Shown here piece after piece: positions 1-8,199 of a DNA stretch of 59,923 nucleotides. The stretch is taken from positions 1-59,923 of the forward strand of contig NZ_JACUTY010000006.1 in NCBI RefSeq assembly GCF_014859555.1. The letters run 5' to 3'. The translations under genes were made by a program, and so were the position numbers. The stretch is from Thiomicrospira sp. (GTDB taxonomy: Bacteria; Pseudomonadota; Gammaproteobacteria; Thiomicrospirales; Thiomicrospiraceae). The notes under the pieces were generated by a model that worked only from the letters and a program-made list of their open reading frames with translations, had not been told where the DNA came from and ran no database searches. Numbering within the stretch: position 1 is the first letter of the stretch; each line of letters opens with the position of its first letter.

Positions 1-81
1 CAGTTCGCTTTTTATGCCGTTTAAGTGCTTAAATTACAGTCTGTATGTGGTAGACAAAACAGCCTCGAAACAGACGATCAC

Positions 82-109
82 TTGACACTTTAAAGTCCTG
101 AGGTATAAT
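82..109 (+). promoter_or_regulatory. sigma70 promoter for purEK
   Basis: A perfect -35 TTGACA (82-87) and a perfect -10 TATAAT (104-109) are separated by 16 bp, placing transcription start about 25 bases before the purE start codon. The first 81 bases of the window hold no recognisable gene. No PurR-type operator was recognised. Confidence 0.8.
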
Positions 110-142
110 TCACGGTTTTTTCAAATCTGAGGGGGCAACATT

Positions 143-649
143 ATGCCAGCATCAAACCAGCCATTAGTGGGTGTCATTATGGGTTCAAAGACCGATTGGC
201 CGACGATGCAACACGCCGTCGATATGCTGACATTGTTTAATGTTCCGCACGAAGTCAAAGTTGTGTCGGCTCACCGTACTCCAGATTTGATGTTTGAATA
301 TGCCTCGCAAGCCGAGTCACGTGGTTTAGAAGTGATTATTGCTGGCGCAGGTGGCGCCGCGCATTTGCCTGGCATGGTGGCCGCCAAAACCCTGGTGCCG
401 GTATTAGGTGTACCCATCAAATCCAAAGCCTTAAACGGCCAGGATTCTTTATTATCGATCGTGCAAATGCCCGGTGGCATTCCGGTTGGAACACTAGCTA
501 TCGGCGAAGCTGGTGCCAAAAACGCCGGTATTCTAGCCGCACAAATGGTCGGCACACAACGCCCAGACATTCGCGAGGCCGTGCGCGCTTGGCGTCAAGC
601 ACAAACCGAGGATGTGCTGACCAATTCCGATCCGCGCTTAGCTAACTAA
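143..649 (+). CDS. purE: N5-carboxyaminoimidazole ribonucleotide mutase PurE
   Basis: PurE converts N5-CAIR to CAIR in cytosolic de novo purine synthesis, directly after the PurK reaction. The 168-residue length is normal for class I PurE. The N-terminal nucleotide-binding motif MGSKTDW (residues 13-19), the SAHRTPD motif and the [11 protein letters not shown] loop of the family are all present. The ATG is preceded by a G-rich Shine-Dalgarno (gaggggg) and a strong sigma70 promoter. purK follows on the same strand after about 70 bases, so the two are likely one operon; in this pathway the enzymes act as a pair. Nothing is missing or odd. Confidence 0.97.
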   Translation: MPASNQPLVGVIMGSKTDWPTMQHAVDMLTLFNVPHEVKVVSAHRTPDLMFEYASQAESRGLEVIIAGAGGAAHLPGMVAAKTLVPVLGVPIKSKALNGQDSLLSIVQMPGGIPVGTLAIGEAGAKNAGILAAQMVGTQRPDIREAVRAWRQAQTEDVLTNSDPRLAN

Positions 650-717
650 GCCGAATTACATACAAGCTGAATTCAGGGTAAAATGCCGGTATTAAATTAT
701 TGTTGAGGATTGGGTTT

Positions 718-1821
718 ATGACACCGTTTAGCCGTCGAGTGGGTATTTTAGGCGCAGGCCAGCTGGGCCGCATGCTCGCGATGGCGGGCTACCCGTTAGG
801 CCATAAATTTGGTTTTTACGGCTTAAACCATGACGAACCGGCGGCGATGCTGGGTAATATGCACATACAATCTGACGATACCGATAGCTTGGGTCAACTG
901 GTGGACTTTGCCGATGTTATCACCTACGAAAGCGAAAACACCTCGGTCGAGTTGGTTGAAAAGATCAGCCAAACCACACCGGTTTATCCGAGCGCCGCAT
1001 CGCTTTATTACTCGCAACATCGTGGGCGTGAAAAAAGTTTATTTACTGAATTAAACATTCCTTGTGCGCCCTACACCCTCGTTACCAATTTGGCTGAATT
1101 ACATCAAGCTGTCGATATGATTGGCTTACCCGCCATTCTTAAAAGCACCACCGAAGGTTATGATGGCAAAGGCCAGTTTGTGATTAAACAAACCAGCCAA
1201 ATTGAGCAGGCCTGGTCGTCGATTGGTGAACGCGAAGCCATCTTAGAAGGTTTTATTGAGTTTAAACGCGAGCTGTCGATTATCGCGGTACGTAATGCCG
1301 ACAACCAACACGTTTATTATCCACTGGTCGAAAACCAGCATCACGAAGGCATTTTGCGTTTAACCGTTGCGCCAGCTCAACAAATCAGCCCGGCGATTCA
1401 ACAACAAGCCGAAACCTATATGCAGGCTTTATTGGATCAGATGGATCATGTCGGTGTTTTGACATTAGAGTTATTTGAAACCGAAGCAGGCCTGGTGGCG
1501 AATGAAATGGCGCCTCGCGTTCACAATTCCGGTCACTGGACGATGGAAGGCGCGCAAACTTCACAGTTTGAAAACCATATTCGTGCCATTACCGGCTTAC
1601 CGTTAGGTTCAACCGTACCACGCCAGCCGTTTGCCGCCATGGTGAACATCATTGGTCAACATGGTGATATCGAAGCCGTTCTTAAAATGCCGAATGCATT
1701 TTTACATCTCTACGACAAAGCCGAACGTGCCGGACGCAAACTCGGCCATATCAATGTCGTGGCGGATAGCGAAGCCGAACTGCAAACCAGCCTAGAACAA
1801 CTCAAAGCCTGGATGCCGTAA
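718..1821 (+). CDS. purK: N5-carboxyaminoimidazole ribonucleotide synthase PurK
   Basis: PurK is an ATP-grasp enzyme that makes N5-CAIR from AIR, ATP and bicarbonate, feeding PurE. The N-terminal Rossmann-like segment has the GAGQLGRM motif. The central ATP-grasp fold shows KSTTEGYDGKGQ, and the C-terminal part has EMAPRVHNSGHWT, which is diagnostic of PurK. The frame is open from a TTG at 700, but the ATG at 718 is preferred because GAGGA lies about 9 bases upstream; this gives 367 residues. It is the second gene of a purEK operon. Two one-arm copies of the window-wide palindrome lie inside it (1207-1216 and 1487-1496), encoding QAW and AGLV. Confidence 0.96.
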   Translation: MTPFSRRVGILGAGQLGRMLAMAGYPLGHKFGFYGLNHDEPAAMLGNMHIQSDDTDSLGQLVDFADVITYESENTSVELVEKISQTTPVYPSAASLYYSQHRGREKSLFTELNIPCAPYTLVTNLAELHQAVDMIGLPAILKSTTEGYDGKGQFVIKQTSQIEQAWSSIGEREAILEGFIEFKRELSIIAVRNADNQHVYYPLVENQHHEGILRLTVAPAQQISPAIQQQAETYMQALLDQMDHVGVLTLELFETEAGLVANEMAPRVHNSGHWTMEGAQTSQFENHIRAITGLPLGSTVPRQPFAAMVNIIGQHGDIEAVLKMPNAFLHLYDKAERAGRKLGHINVVADSEAELQTSLEQLKAWMP

Positions 1822-1876
1822 GTTTAAAACCTGTCGGCTTCAGCGATGCAGAATCTGCCCTTTGAAAAGGATCGTT

Positions 1877-1960
1877 TTGTTGTTTGGCGTAGCGAGCGTA
1901 AAAAAATATCTTGTTTGAGCGCAGCGAGTTGATATTTTTTAGCGAGTAGCCTAGCAACAA
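1877..1960. repeat. long folded intergenic element in the purK downstream gap
   Basis: The 316-base gap between purK and the next gene (1822-2137) has no credible gene. Bases 1877-1960 form a large imperfect hairpin: TTGTTGTTTGGC pairs with GCCTAGCAACAA at the base, and AAAAAATATC pairs exactly with GATATTTTTT further in. The following stretch (about 1985-2020, around ggctactttggggtcatcaa) has the look of a dispersed intergenic repeat. It could be a REP/MITE-like element or part of the terminator region between these convergent genes. Confidence 0.45.
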
Positions 1961-2137
1961 AGAGACTTTTCTCGGGGCAAAAACTTTTTGGCTACTTTGG
2001 GGTCATCAAAGTAGCACGAACGCCTTCACGGGAAGAACCGAGAAACGTTCATATTTATTGGCGTTCGTAACCTTAACAACACGCATTTAAAGCACTAAAT
2101 TATTCTTCAGATACGGTCTAATCAACTTTACAAACTC

Positions 2138-2692
2138 TTACACTTTCCACTTAATCGAACAGCCCATTGACGGAATTTGCTCTAGCGGTCCTTGATCGGT
2201 TTGCGCCACTTGCTTCATCGCTTCAAACAAATCACGCCGCACATTCGCCTCCGCGGCTTGCTTACGCGATTCATCCAAACGCCCGCGATACTGCAGCTTC
2301 AAATCGGCGTTATAACCAAAAAAATCTGGTGTGCAAACTGCACCATAAGCTTTGGCGACCTGTTGAGTTTCATCTAATACATAAGGAAACGGAAACTGCC
2401 ATTGGTCAGAAATTGCCTTCATATTCTCAAACGAGTCTTCGGCATATTCATTTGGGTCGTTCGACATAATCGCAATGCTATTGACACCCAAGGTTTTTAA
2501 TTCCGCACAATCTCTAGTCAAACGTGCCTGAATGGCTTTGACATAAGGACAATGATTGCAAATAAACATAACCAACAAGCCCTTTGGCCCTTTGGCTTTA
2601 TCCAAAGTCCAAACCTGACCATCAACGCCAGGCAAGGCAAAATCCAATGCGTCCTGACCAAAATCACAAACTGGCGTCGTTAAACTCACCAT
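2138..2692 (-). CDS. thioredoxin-like/AhpC-TSA family protein
   Basis: This 184-residue redoxin-fold protein is probably a thiol-disulfide oxidoreductase or peroxiredoxin-like reductase. The motif FICNHCPYVKA (residues about 43-53) contains a CxxC pair in the position of the thioredoxin active site, and a later CTPDFFGY segment resembles the cis-proline region (TP). No signal peptide or membrane segment is visible, so it is expected in the cytosol. Proteins with the CNHCPYV motif form a recognised family usually annotated only as thioredoxin family protein; the substrate is unknown. It faces purK across a gene-free gap and is transcribed away from metK. Confidence 0.85.
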   Translation of the reverse strand: MVSLTTPVCDFGQDALDFALPGVDGQVWTLDKAKGPKGLLVMFICNHCPYVKAIQARLTRDCAELKTLGVNSIAIMSNDPNEYAEDSFENMKAISDQWQFPFPYVLDETQQVAKAYGAVCTPDFFGYNADLKLQYRGRLDESRKQAAEANVRRDLFEAMKQVAQTDQGPLEQIPSMGCSIKWKV

Positions 2693-2764
2693 TCCTTTCT
2701 CCTAACTATTAAAAACTTGCCTCAAATTAGACCAAACTCACACTTTGGTCAAGGCTGGTGTGCG

Positions 2765-2792
2765 TTGACAGTTATAAATTTTCTGCGATAAT
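2765..2792 (+). promoter_or_regulatory. sigma70 promoter for metK
   Basis: TTGACA (2765-2770) and GATAAT (2787-2792) are 16 bp apart. Transcription from here leaves a leader of roughly 115 nucleotides before the metK ATG, long enough to carry a regulatory structure. Confidence 0.65.
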
Positions 2793-2799
2793 ACCCCTT

Positions 2800-2914
2800 G
2801 CGCCGATTTGATTATCAGCTTGCGGGCGCATTAAATAAGTACGGCTAAAGCGAGGAGTGTTCCCGCCTCTTTCCGTACCTCTCTTTTGTTTTTTTTGAAT
2901 GCGAGGTTGCACAT
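2800..2914 (+). promoter_or_regulatory. structured 5' leader of metK, candidate attenuator or riboswitch
   Basis: The leader can form a hairpin whose outer stem is GTACGG (2839-2844) with CCGTAC (2873-2878) and inner stem GAGG with CCTC. It is followed by a U-rich run (2880-2898). Loop bases CCCGC (2863-2867) are complementary to GCGGG (2822-2826) upstream, so an H-type pseudoknot is possible. The inner-arm sequence GCGAGG recurs at the ribosome-binding site (2901-2906), so CCTC in the leader could mask the Shine-Dalgarno. The pairings are visible in the sequence; a ligand response is inference, and no known SAM or SAH riboswitch consensus was recognised. Confidence 0.4.
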
Positions 2915-4072
2915 ATGACTACCACTGTTTTTACTTCTGAATCGGTTTCCGAAGGTCATCCGGATAAAATTGCCGACCAAATTTCTGATGCGATGCTGGA
3001 TGCGATTCTGCAACAAGATCCGCGTGCACGTGTGGCCTGCGAAACCTTTGTTAAAACCGGCATGGTCTTAATTGGTGGCGAAATCACCACCAGTGCTTGG
3101 GTTGATCAAGAAGAATTAGTGCGTAAAGTTGTCAGGGATATCGGCTACGACAGTGCGGACTTAGGTTTTGATGGCGATACCTGTGCGGTGTTAAGCGCGA
3201 TTGGTAAGCAATCGCCCGAAATCGCCATGGGCGTTGACGAGTTTGATGACCACGAACAAGGCGCGGGCGACCAAGGTTTAATGTTTGGTTACGCATCGAA
3301 TGAAACCGATGTATTGATGCCGGCCCCGATTTATTACGCACACCGTTTAATGGAGCGCCAAGCTCAAGTTCGTAAAAGCGGTGAGTTGCCTTGGTTACGT
3401 CCCGATGCGAAAAGCCAGGTCACACTTCGTTATGAAAACGGTCAACCTGTCGCGATTGACGCGGTGGTATTATCGACCCAACATTCGCCGGACATCGACA
3501 ACGCGGCGCTACGTGATGCGGTAATGGATTGCATTATCAAACCTACTTTGCCAGCTGAATGGTTACACAAAGACACCCAATATCACATTAACCCAACCGG
3601 GCGTTTTGTAATCGGCGGGCCGGTGGGTGACGCGGGGTTAACCGGGCGTAAAATCATTGTTGATACTTACGGCGGTATGGCACGTCATGGTGGCGGTGCT
3701 TTCTCTGGTAAAGATCCATCCAAAGTCGATCGTTCAGCGGCTTATGCTGGGCGTTATGTGGCTAAAAACATTGTCGCCGCTGGTTTAGCCGACAAGTGTG
3801 AAATTCAAATTTCTTACGCCATTGGTGTGGCGCAGCCCACCTCGATCAGCGTGGACACCTTTGGTACTGAAAAGGTCAGCGTCGAACGCATTGAGCAACT
3901 GGTACGCGAACATTTTGATTTGCGCCCGAAAGGTTTAATTGCAATGTTGGATTTATACCGTCCGATTTACCAAAAAACCGCCTCTTACGGTCACTTCGGA
4001 CGTGAACTGCCTGAGTTCACTTGGGAAAAAACCGACAAAGCCGCCGCATTACGCACTGACGCCGGATTGTAA
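2915..4072 (+). CDS. metK: S-adenosylmethionine synthase MetK
   Basis: MetK makes S-adenosylmethionine from methionine and ATP, the methyl donor for the methyltransferases in this window and elsewhere. The 385-residue length is normal. The N-terminal [20 protein letters not shown] motif, the central [10 protein letters not shown] motif and the glycine-rich [19 protein letters not shown] loop, all MetK signatures, are present. The ATG is preceded by GCGAGG, about 8 bases upstream. It lies upstream of metF on the same strand, a methionine/one-carbon grouping; ahcY, often found beside these genes in related bacteria, is not here. Confidence 0.98.
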   Translation: MTTTVFTSESVSEGHPDKIADQISDAMLDAILQQDPRARVACETFVKTGMVLIGGEITTSAWVDQEELVRKVVRDIGYDSADLGFDGDTCAVLSAIGKQSPEIAMGVDEFDDHEQGAGDQGLMFGYASNETDVLMPAPIYYAHRLMERQAQVRKSGELPWLRPDAKSQVTLRYENGQPVAIDAVVLSTQHSPDIDNAALRDAVMDCIIKPTLPAEWLHKDTQYHINPTGRFVIGGPVGDAGLTGRKIIVDTYGGMARHGGGAFSGKDPSKVDRSAAYAGRYVAKNIVAAGLADKCEIQISYAIGVAQPTSISVDTFGTEKVSVERIEQLVREHFDLRPKGLIAMLDLYRPIYQKTASYGHFGRELPEFTWEKTDKAAALRTDAGL

Positions 4073-4093
4073 ATTTTTTAGAATGTCACTTTC

Positions 4094-4157
4094 ACCTTGT
4101 GCCCCGACTCCTTCGGCTTTTTGCGACGCAAAAAGAGGTGTCGCTGGAGCACAAGGT
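4094..4157 (+). promoter_or_regulatory. three-tier hairpin in the metK-metF intergenic leader
   Basis: Three nested helices can stack coaxially: ACCTTGTGC (4094-4102) with GCACAAGGT (4149-4157), CGAC (4105-4108) with GTCG (4140-4143), and CTTTTTGC (4117-4124) with GCAAAAAG (4128-4135). No U-run follows, so this is not a simple intrinsic terminator. It could protect an mRNA end, control metF translation, or be a dispersed repeat. metF begins 36 bases downstream. Confidence 0.5.
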
Positions 4158-4192
4158 TACGTGCCATGCTACAACCTCACAGGATTTTTTTG

Positions 4193-5062
4193 ATGAAATC
4201 GCAAAAACAATATCCGCAAACCTTGAGTTTAGAGTGTTTTCCGCCACGCACGCCTGAAGGTTCATTAAAGCTGAACCAAGTAATTGATGATTTGACCGTA
4301 CTGAAGCCGGAATATATTTCCGTTACTTACGGTGCAGGCGGCTCAACACAAGAAAAAACCCTTGAAACAGTCACTCATATTCAAAAAAATACTGCATTTG
4401 AAGCAGTGCCGCATTTAACCTGTATCGGCGCGAGTCAAGACAGTATTCGAGCGTTGCTTAAAACCTATCAAGACCTCGGCGTTAAACGGATTGTCGCTTT
4501 GCGCGGTGATATGCCGTCGGGCATGATGGATCCGGGCGAGTTTAAATACGCGGCTGATTTAGTGGCGTTTATCCGCCAGCAAACCGGCGATCATTTTACG
4601 CTTGAAGTCGCGGCCTACCCAGAAACCCATCCCCAGGCTCGTAATTGCGATCAAGGTATCAAACACTTTAAACACAAGGTTGACCAAGGTGCGGATGCGG
4701 CTATTACGCAGTATTTCTTTAATGCCGACAGCTACTTCTACTTTATTGATAGTTGCGAAAAAGCCGGCATTGATCTGCCAATCGTGCCTGGCATCATGCC
4801 GATCACCAACTACGAACAGCTGATCCGTTTCTCCGCCATGTGTGGAGCCGAAGTGCCGCGTTGGTTAAAATGCCGTTTGGAAAGTTTTGAGGATGATACC
4901 GAAAGTTTGCGTGCATTCGGTCAAGACTATGTGACCCGCATGTGTCAACGTCTGCTGGATCAAGGCGCACCAGGCCTGCATTTTTACAGCATGAACCGCA
5001 CTCAACCTACCTTTGATATTGTGCGCGACTTAAGCTGGCGCCAAGATCATATGCAACTTTAA
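4193..5062 (+). CDS. metF: methylenetetrahydrofolate reductase MetF
   Basis: This FAD-dependent enzyme reduces 5,10-methylene-THF to 5-methyl-THF for methionine synthesis. Family features include the N-terminal SLECFPPRTPEG, YISVTYGAGGST, the FAD-site region ALRGDMPSG, and EVAAYPETHP. The frame is open from 4097, but those codons fall in the structured leader. The ATG at 4193 follows an AGGA Shine-Dalgarno and gives the usual 289 residues. It is downstream of metK and directly upstream of rsmE (11-base gap), so the three may be cotranscribed. A one-arm palindrome copy lies at 4969-4978 (PGL codons). Confidence 0.96.
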   Translation: MKSQKQYPQTLSLECFPPRTPEGSLKLNQVIDDLTVLKPEYISVTYGAGGSTQEKTLETVTHIQKNTAFEAVPHLTCIGASQDSIRALLKTYQDLGVKRIVALRGDMPSGMMDPGEFKYAADLVAFIRQQTGDHFTLEVAAYPETHPQARNCDQGIKHFKHKVDQGADAAITQYFFNADSYFYFIDSCEKAGIDLPIVPGIMPITNYEQLIRFSAMCGAEVPRWLKCRLESFEDDTESLRAFGQDYVTRMCQRLLDQGAPGLHFYSMNRTQPTFDIVRDLSWRQDHMQL

Positions 5063-5073
5063 GCTGAATTTGC

Positions 5074-5820
5074 ATGCGCATTCCAAGGCTTTATTTACCG
5101 GCTGAATACCAATCCGGGCGTGTACTGGACTTGACCAAAGATCAAGCTCATTATGCGTTAACCGTATTGCGTTTAAAGGCTGAACACCCGCTTGAAGTAT
5201 TTGATGGCGAAGGTCATCAAGCCCAAGCGCAACTTCAGATTCTCAACAAACGCGAAGCCCAAATCACACTCGGTGAAATTCAACGCCCCAATACAGAATC
5301 GCCCCTTAACACGTTACTGATACAAGGGATTTCGCGCGGCGAACGCATGGATTATAGCCTGCAAAAAGCCGTCGAGCTCGGTGTAAGTGCGATTCAACCC
5401 GTTTTTACTGAGCGTTGCGAAGTTCGGTTAGATCCACAAAAAGCCGAAAAACGTCGCCAACAATGGCAGGCCTTAGTGATCAGTGCATGTGAACAATCCG
5501 GTCGCTGTGTGGTACCGATCGTGCGCCCACTTATCACGTTGAACACATGGTTTTCTGACCACCCGCAACAACCAGGCCTGGTGCTTGATCCTTATGCGCA
5601 ACAAACCCTGATGACATTCAAACCTGAACAAATGCAAACGACTGAGCTAGCTTTACTGATTGGCCCGGAAGGTGGTTTAAGCGAAACCGAAGTTGAGCAG
5701 GCAAAAACTAACGGTTTAACAGCCGTGCGATTGGGCCCTCGCGTATTACGTACTGAAACCGCGGCACCTGTTGTATTAAGCTTACTTCAAGCTCAATGGG
5801 GCGATTTAAACGCATCTTAA
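5074..5820 (+). CDS. rsmE: 16S rRNA (uracil-1498-N3)-methyltransferase RsmE
   Basis: RsmE is a SPOUT methyltransferase that modifies U1498 in the decoding region of 16S rRNA. The N-terminal PUA-like part (residues 1-70) is followed by the knotted SAM-binding domain with LLIGPEGGLSETE (about 196-208) and LGPRVLRTETAA, both family signatures. The 248-residue length is normal. The start lies 11 bases after metF, suggesting cotranscription. The full palindrome ACCAGGCCTGGT at 5571-5582 sits inside the gene and encodes PGLV. In many gammaproteobacteria rsmE neighbours glutathione synthesis genes, as here with gshA. Confidence 0.95.
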   Translation: MRIPRLYLPAEYQSGRVLDLTKDQAHYALTVLRLKAEHPLEVFDGEGHQAQAQLQILNKREAQITLGEIQRPNTESPLNTLLIQGISRGERMDYSLQKAVELGVSAIQPVFTERCEVRLDPQKAEKRRQQWQALVISACEQSGRCVVPIVRPLITLNTWFSDHPQQPGLVLDPYAQQTLMTFKPEQMQTTELALLIGPEGGLSETEVEQAKTNGLTAVRLGPRVLRTETAAPVVLSLLQAQWGDLNAS

Positions 5821-5860
5821 ACCGGCTACTCATTTAAAACCGACAAAATCAGTCGGATAT

Positions 5861-5889
5861 TTATCATCCTGCTAGCGCTTTGCTATAAT
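5861..5889 (+). promoter_or_regulatory. sigma70 promoter for gshA
   Basis: A -35-like TTATCA (5861-5866) and a perfect -10 TATAAT (5884-5889) lie 17 bp apart in the 109-base gap before gshA. Confidence 0.6.
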
Positions 5890-5929
5890 GGAATTTCCCA
5901 ATAACGCAATTGAAACCGAGTTCTAGACT

Positions 5930-7225
5930 ATGCCGCACTCTTATAAAGTTCCCAATCTGAAAACCGTATTAAAAGGCCCTTTGCTTGAACTAGAAGCGCA
6001 TTTCCTTAATCACAGTGTCGCGATTGAGAGCTGGTTTCGCCAACAATTTCGAGAAACCCCCGCACCTTTTTACGCCTCGGTTGATTTGCGTAATGCCGGT
6101 TACAAACTCGCGCCGGTTGACACCAACTTGTTTCCGGCGGGCTTTAATAATCTGCACCCAGACTTGCGCCCTTTGGCCGTACAAGCCACTCAGAATGCGA
6201 TTACCCAAGCTTGCCCTATCACGGATGGTGTGTTGATTATTCCGGAAAACCATACTCGCAATATGTATTATTTGGAAAATGTTTGCACACTCAAAGAAAT
6301 CATTGAAAGTGCGGGTTATGAAGTTCATATTGGCTCAATTAACCCAGATGTCACCGACACCACACCGATTGACTTACCCTCGGGTAAAACGCTGATACTC
6401 AAACCGCTTATTCGTCAAGCTGAACGAGTTGGTGTTGAATCGTTTTTTCCGTGCGCCGTATTATTAAACAACGACCTGTCTTCTGGCCGTCCGGCGATCT
6501 TGGAGAATATTGAGCAAACCCTACTGCCACCATTAGACCTAGGTTGGGCCACCCGTTACAAAACCCAACATTTTACCCACTATGCGGATGTCGCCAAAAG
6601 CTTTGCTGAGTTGGTGGAAATTGATCCTTGGTTAATCACACCTGAATCCATCCAATGTGGCCCAATCAACTTCAAAGATGGCACTGGCCTCGAACAACTG
6701 GCTAAAACCGTTAATAAGGTGTTAGAAAACACCGCCAATTATTACCATGAACATGACATTGACTGTAAACCGTTTGTGATTGTCAAGTCTGACAGCGGCA
6801 CTTACGGCATGGCCATTATGTCAGTTAAAAATGCCGAAGATGTATTAAACCTAAACCGAAAACAACGTAACAAAATGACCTCAGCCAAAGAAGGCTTAGC
6901 GGTTGATAAAATGCTGGTGCAAGAAGGTGTGTATACGTTTGAAAAATTAGATGAAGCGGTCGCTGAACCGGTGGTTTATATGATCCACAATCATGTTATA
7001 GGTGGCTTTTACCGTATTCATACTGGCAAAACCGTTACAGACAACCTAAATTCACCCGGCATGCATTTTGAGCCTATGGCTTTCCAGCAGTCGGGGGTAT
7101 TGCCAGATCAAAACCAAACACCAGATGCCGAACCCAACCGTTTCTATGCTTACGGTGTGGTCGCACGCTTGGCTTTGCTCGCGGCGGCTAGAGAAATTCA
7201 GTCGGCCCGAAACGCGAAGGCGTAA
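5930..7225 (+). CDS. gshA: glutamate-cysteine ligase, PF08886 (GshA) type
   Basis: This is the first enzyme of glutathione synthesis, joining glutamate and cysteine. The 431-residue sequence matches the proteobacterial GshA family seen in chemolithoautotrophs rather than the E. coli GshA family. Recognisable segments include ASVDLRNAGYKLAPVDTNLFPAGFNN near the N terminus, IIPENHTRNMYYLENV, and FVIVKSDSGTYGMAIMSV toward the C terminus, which resembles an ATP-grasp site. It has its own promoter after rsmE. No gshB is in the window. The family call rests on recalled sequence character, with no domain search run. Confidence 0.9.
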   Translation: MPHSYKVPNLKTVLKGPLLELEAHFLNHSVAIESWFRQQFRETPAPFYASVDLRNAGYKLAPVDTNLFPAGFNNLHPDLRPLAVQATQNAITQACPITDGVLIIPENHTRNMYYLENVCTLKEIIESAGYEVHIGSINPDVTDTTPIDLPSGKTLILKPLIRQAERVGVESFFPCAVLLNNDLSSGRPAILENIEQTLLPPLDLGWATRYKTQHFTHYADVAKSFAELVEIDPWLITPESIQCGPINFKDGTGLEQLAKTVNKVLENTANYYHEHDIDCKPFVIVKSDSGTYGMAIMSVKNAEDVLNLNRKQRNKMTSAKEGLAVDKMLVQEGVYTFEKLDEAVAEPVVYMIHNHVIGGFYRIHTGKTVTDNLNSPGMHFEPMAFQQSGVLPDQNQTPDAEPNRFYAYGVVARLALLAAAREIQSARNAKA

Positions 7226-7246
7226 TTTAGTCGAGGTGCCCATTAT

Positions 7247-8095
7247 TTAGTGGGCGGTTTCGTCCACTTTGTCCAAGTTTACTAAATCGGTTTTTCGTTT
7301 AGTGAGTTCGGCTAATACCGCTGCGTTCCAAATCACAATAAACCAAATCAAATACAACCATAACAAAAACAGTGGCACCGCCGCCATCGCGCCATATACC
7401 AAATCGTAAGTAGGAAAGGCGCTCACATACCAACCAAACCCCAACTTTAATATCTCTATTTGAATCGCCGCCATCAAACCAATCCACCAGGCCTGCTTTA
7501 AACTCACAGGGGCCACCGGAACAAATCGATATAACATCATAAAGCCCAGCGCACTGAACAACAAAGGTAGCAGGTTTAAGAGTTGACCCAAGCCCAATCC
7601 GTCTAGTGCAAAATAGCCCAATAAAGGGCTGGCTAATAAGTAGGCACTGATCAACAAACTCAAACCGAGCAACAGTGGCCCAATTAAGCTAATGCCTAAA
7701 TAATTTAACAAACTCAGCCACCAGCGCCGTTGATAACGACTGTTCCACATGGTGTTAATTTTTTGATCAATCGTCCAAAGCAACATCAATGCGGTACCAA
7801 ACATGACCACCAGGCCTGGTGTGGTTAAACGCGAAGCCTGTTCAGCAAAACGCAATAGGTACTGCTGAATAATCGGCTGAGAGTCCGGCATTAAATAGGT
7901 AAAGACCTGTTGCATCACTAGTTGTTGAAAGGGTTCAAACCAGCTGGACGTCGAGAACAGACTGAGCATGACGGCTAACAGCGGCACCAAACCAATCAGG
8001 CTGGTATAGGCCAGAATTGCCACGGCCTCCGTTCCTTGCTTGCGCCAAAAACGCGCTAATACATTACGCCAAAACGATATCGACAACCAAGCCAT
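7247..8095 (-). CDS. YihY/BrkB-type inner membrane protein
   Basis: This is a 282-residue polytopic membrane protein of the YihY family (UPF0761), historically misnamed ribonuclease BN. The N-terminal AILAYTSLIGLVPLLAVMLS segment and about six hydrophobic helices across the length fit the family. The reaction or transport substrate is unknown. It converges with gshA, the two stop codons about 20 bases apart, with a short GCCCA/TGGGC hairpin between them. It contains one full palindrome (7809-7820, PGLV codons) and a one-arm copy (7487-7496, QAW codons). Confidence 0.88.
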   Translation of the reverse strand: MAWLSISFWRNVLARFWRKQGTEAVAILAYTSLIGLVPLLAVMLSLFSTSSWFEPFQQLVMQQVFTYLMPDSQPIIQQYLLRFAEQASRLTTPGLVVMFGTALMLLWTIDQKINTMWNSRYQRRWWLSLLNYLGISLIGPLLLGLSLLISAYLLASPLLGYFALDGLGLGQLLNLLPLLFSALGFMMLYRFVPVAPVSLKQAWWIGLMAAIQIEILKLGFGWYVSAFPTYDLVYGAMAAVPLFLLWLYLIWFIVIWNAAVLAELTKRKTDLVNLDKVDETAH

Positions 8096-8199
8096 ACATA
8101 AGCCCCTTCGCTTCTAACCCTATCATTAATATTTATTTGTGAGTCGCCATATAAGACACCATAATAGGCATCGCGTATTTTGCCGCTAACAATTAATGG

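Noticed and set aside
4097-4192. N-terminal extension of metF through the upstream leader
   Set aside because: The frame is open, but the extra codons are those of the metK-metF hairpin, the product is unlike MetF there, and a good Shine-Dalgarno precedes the ATG at 4193.
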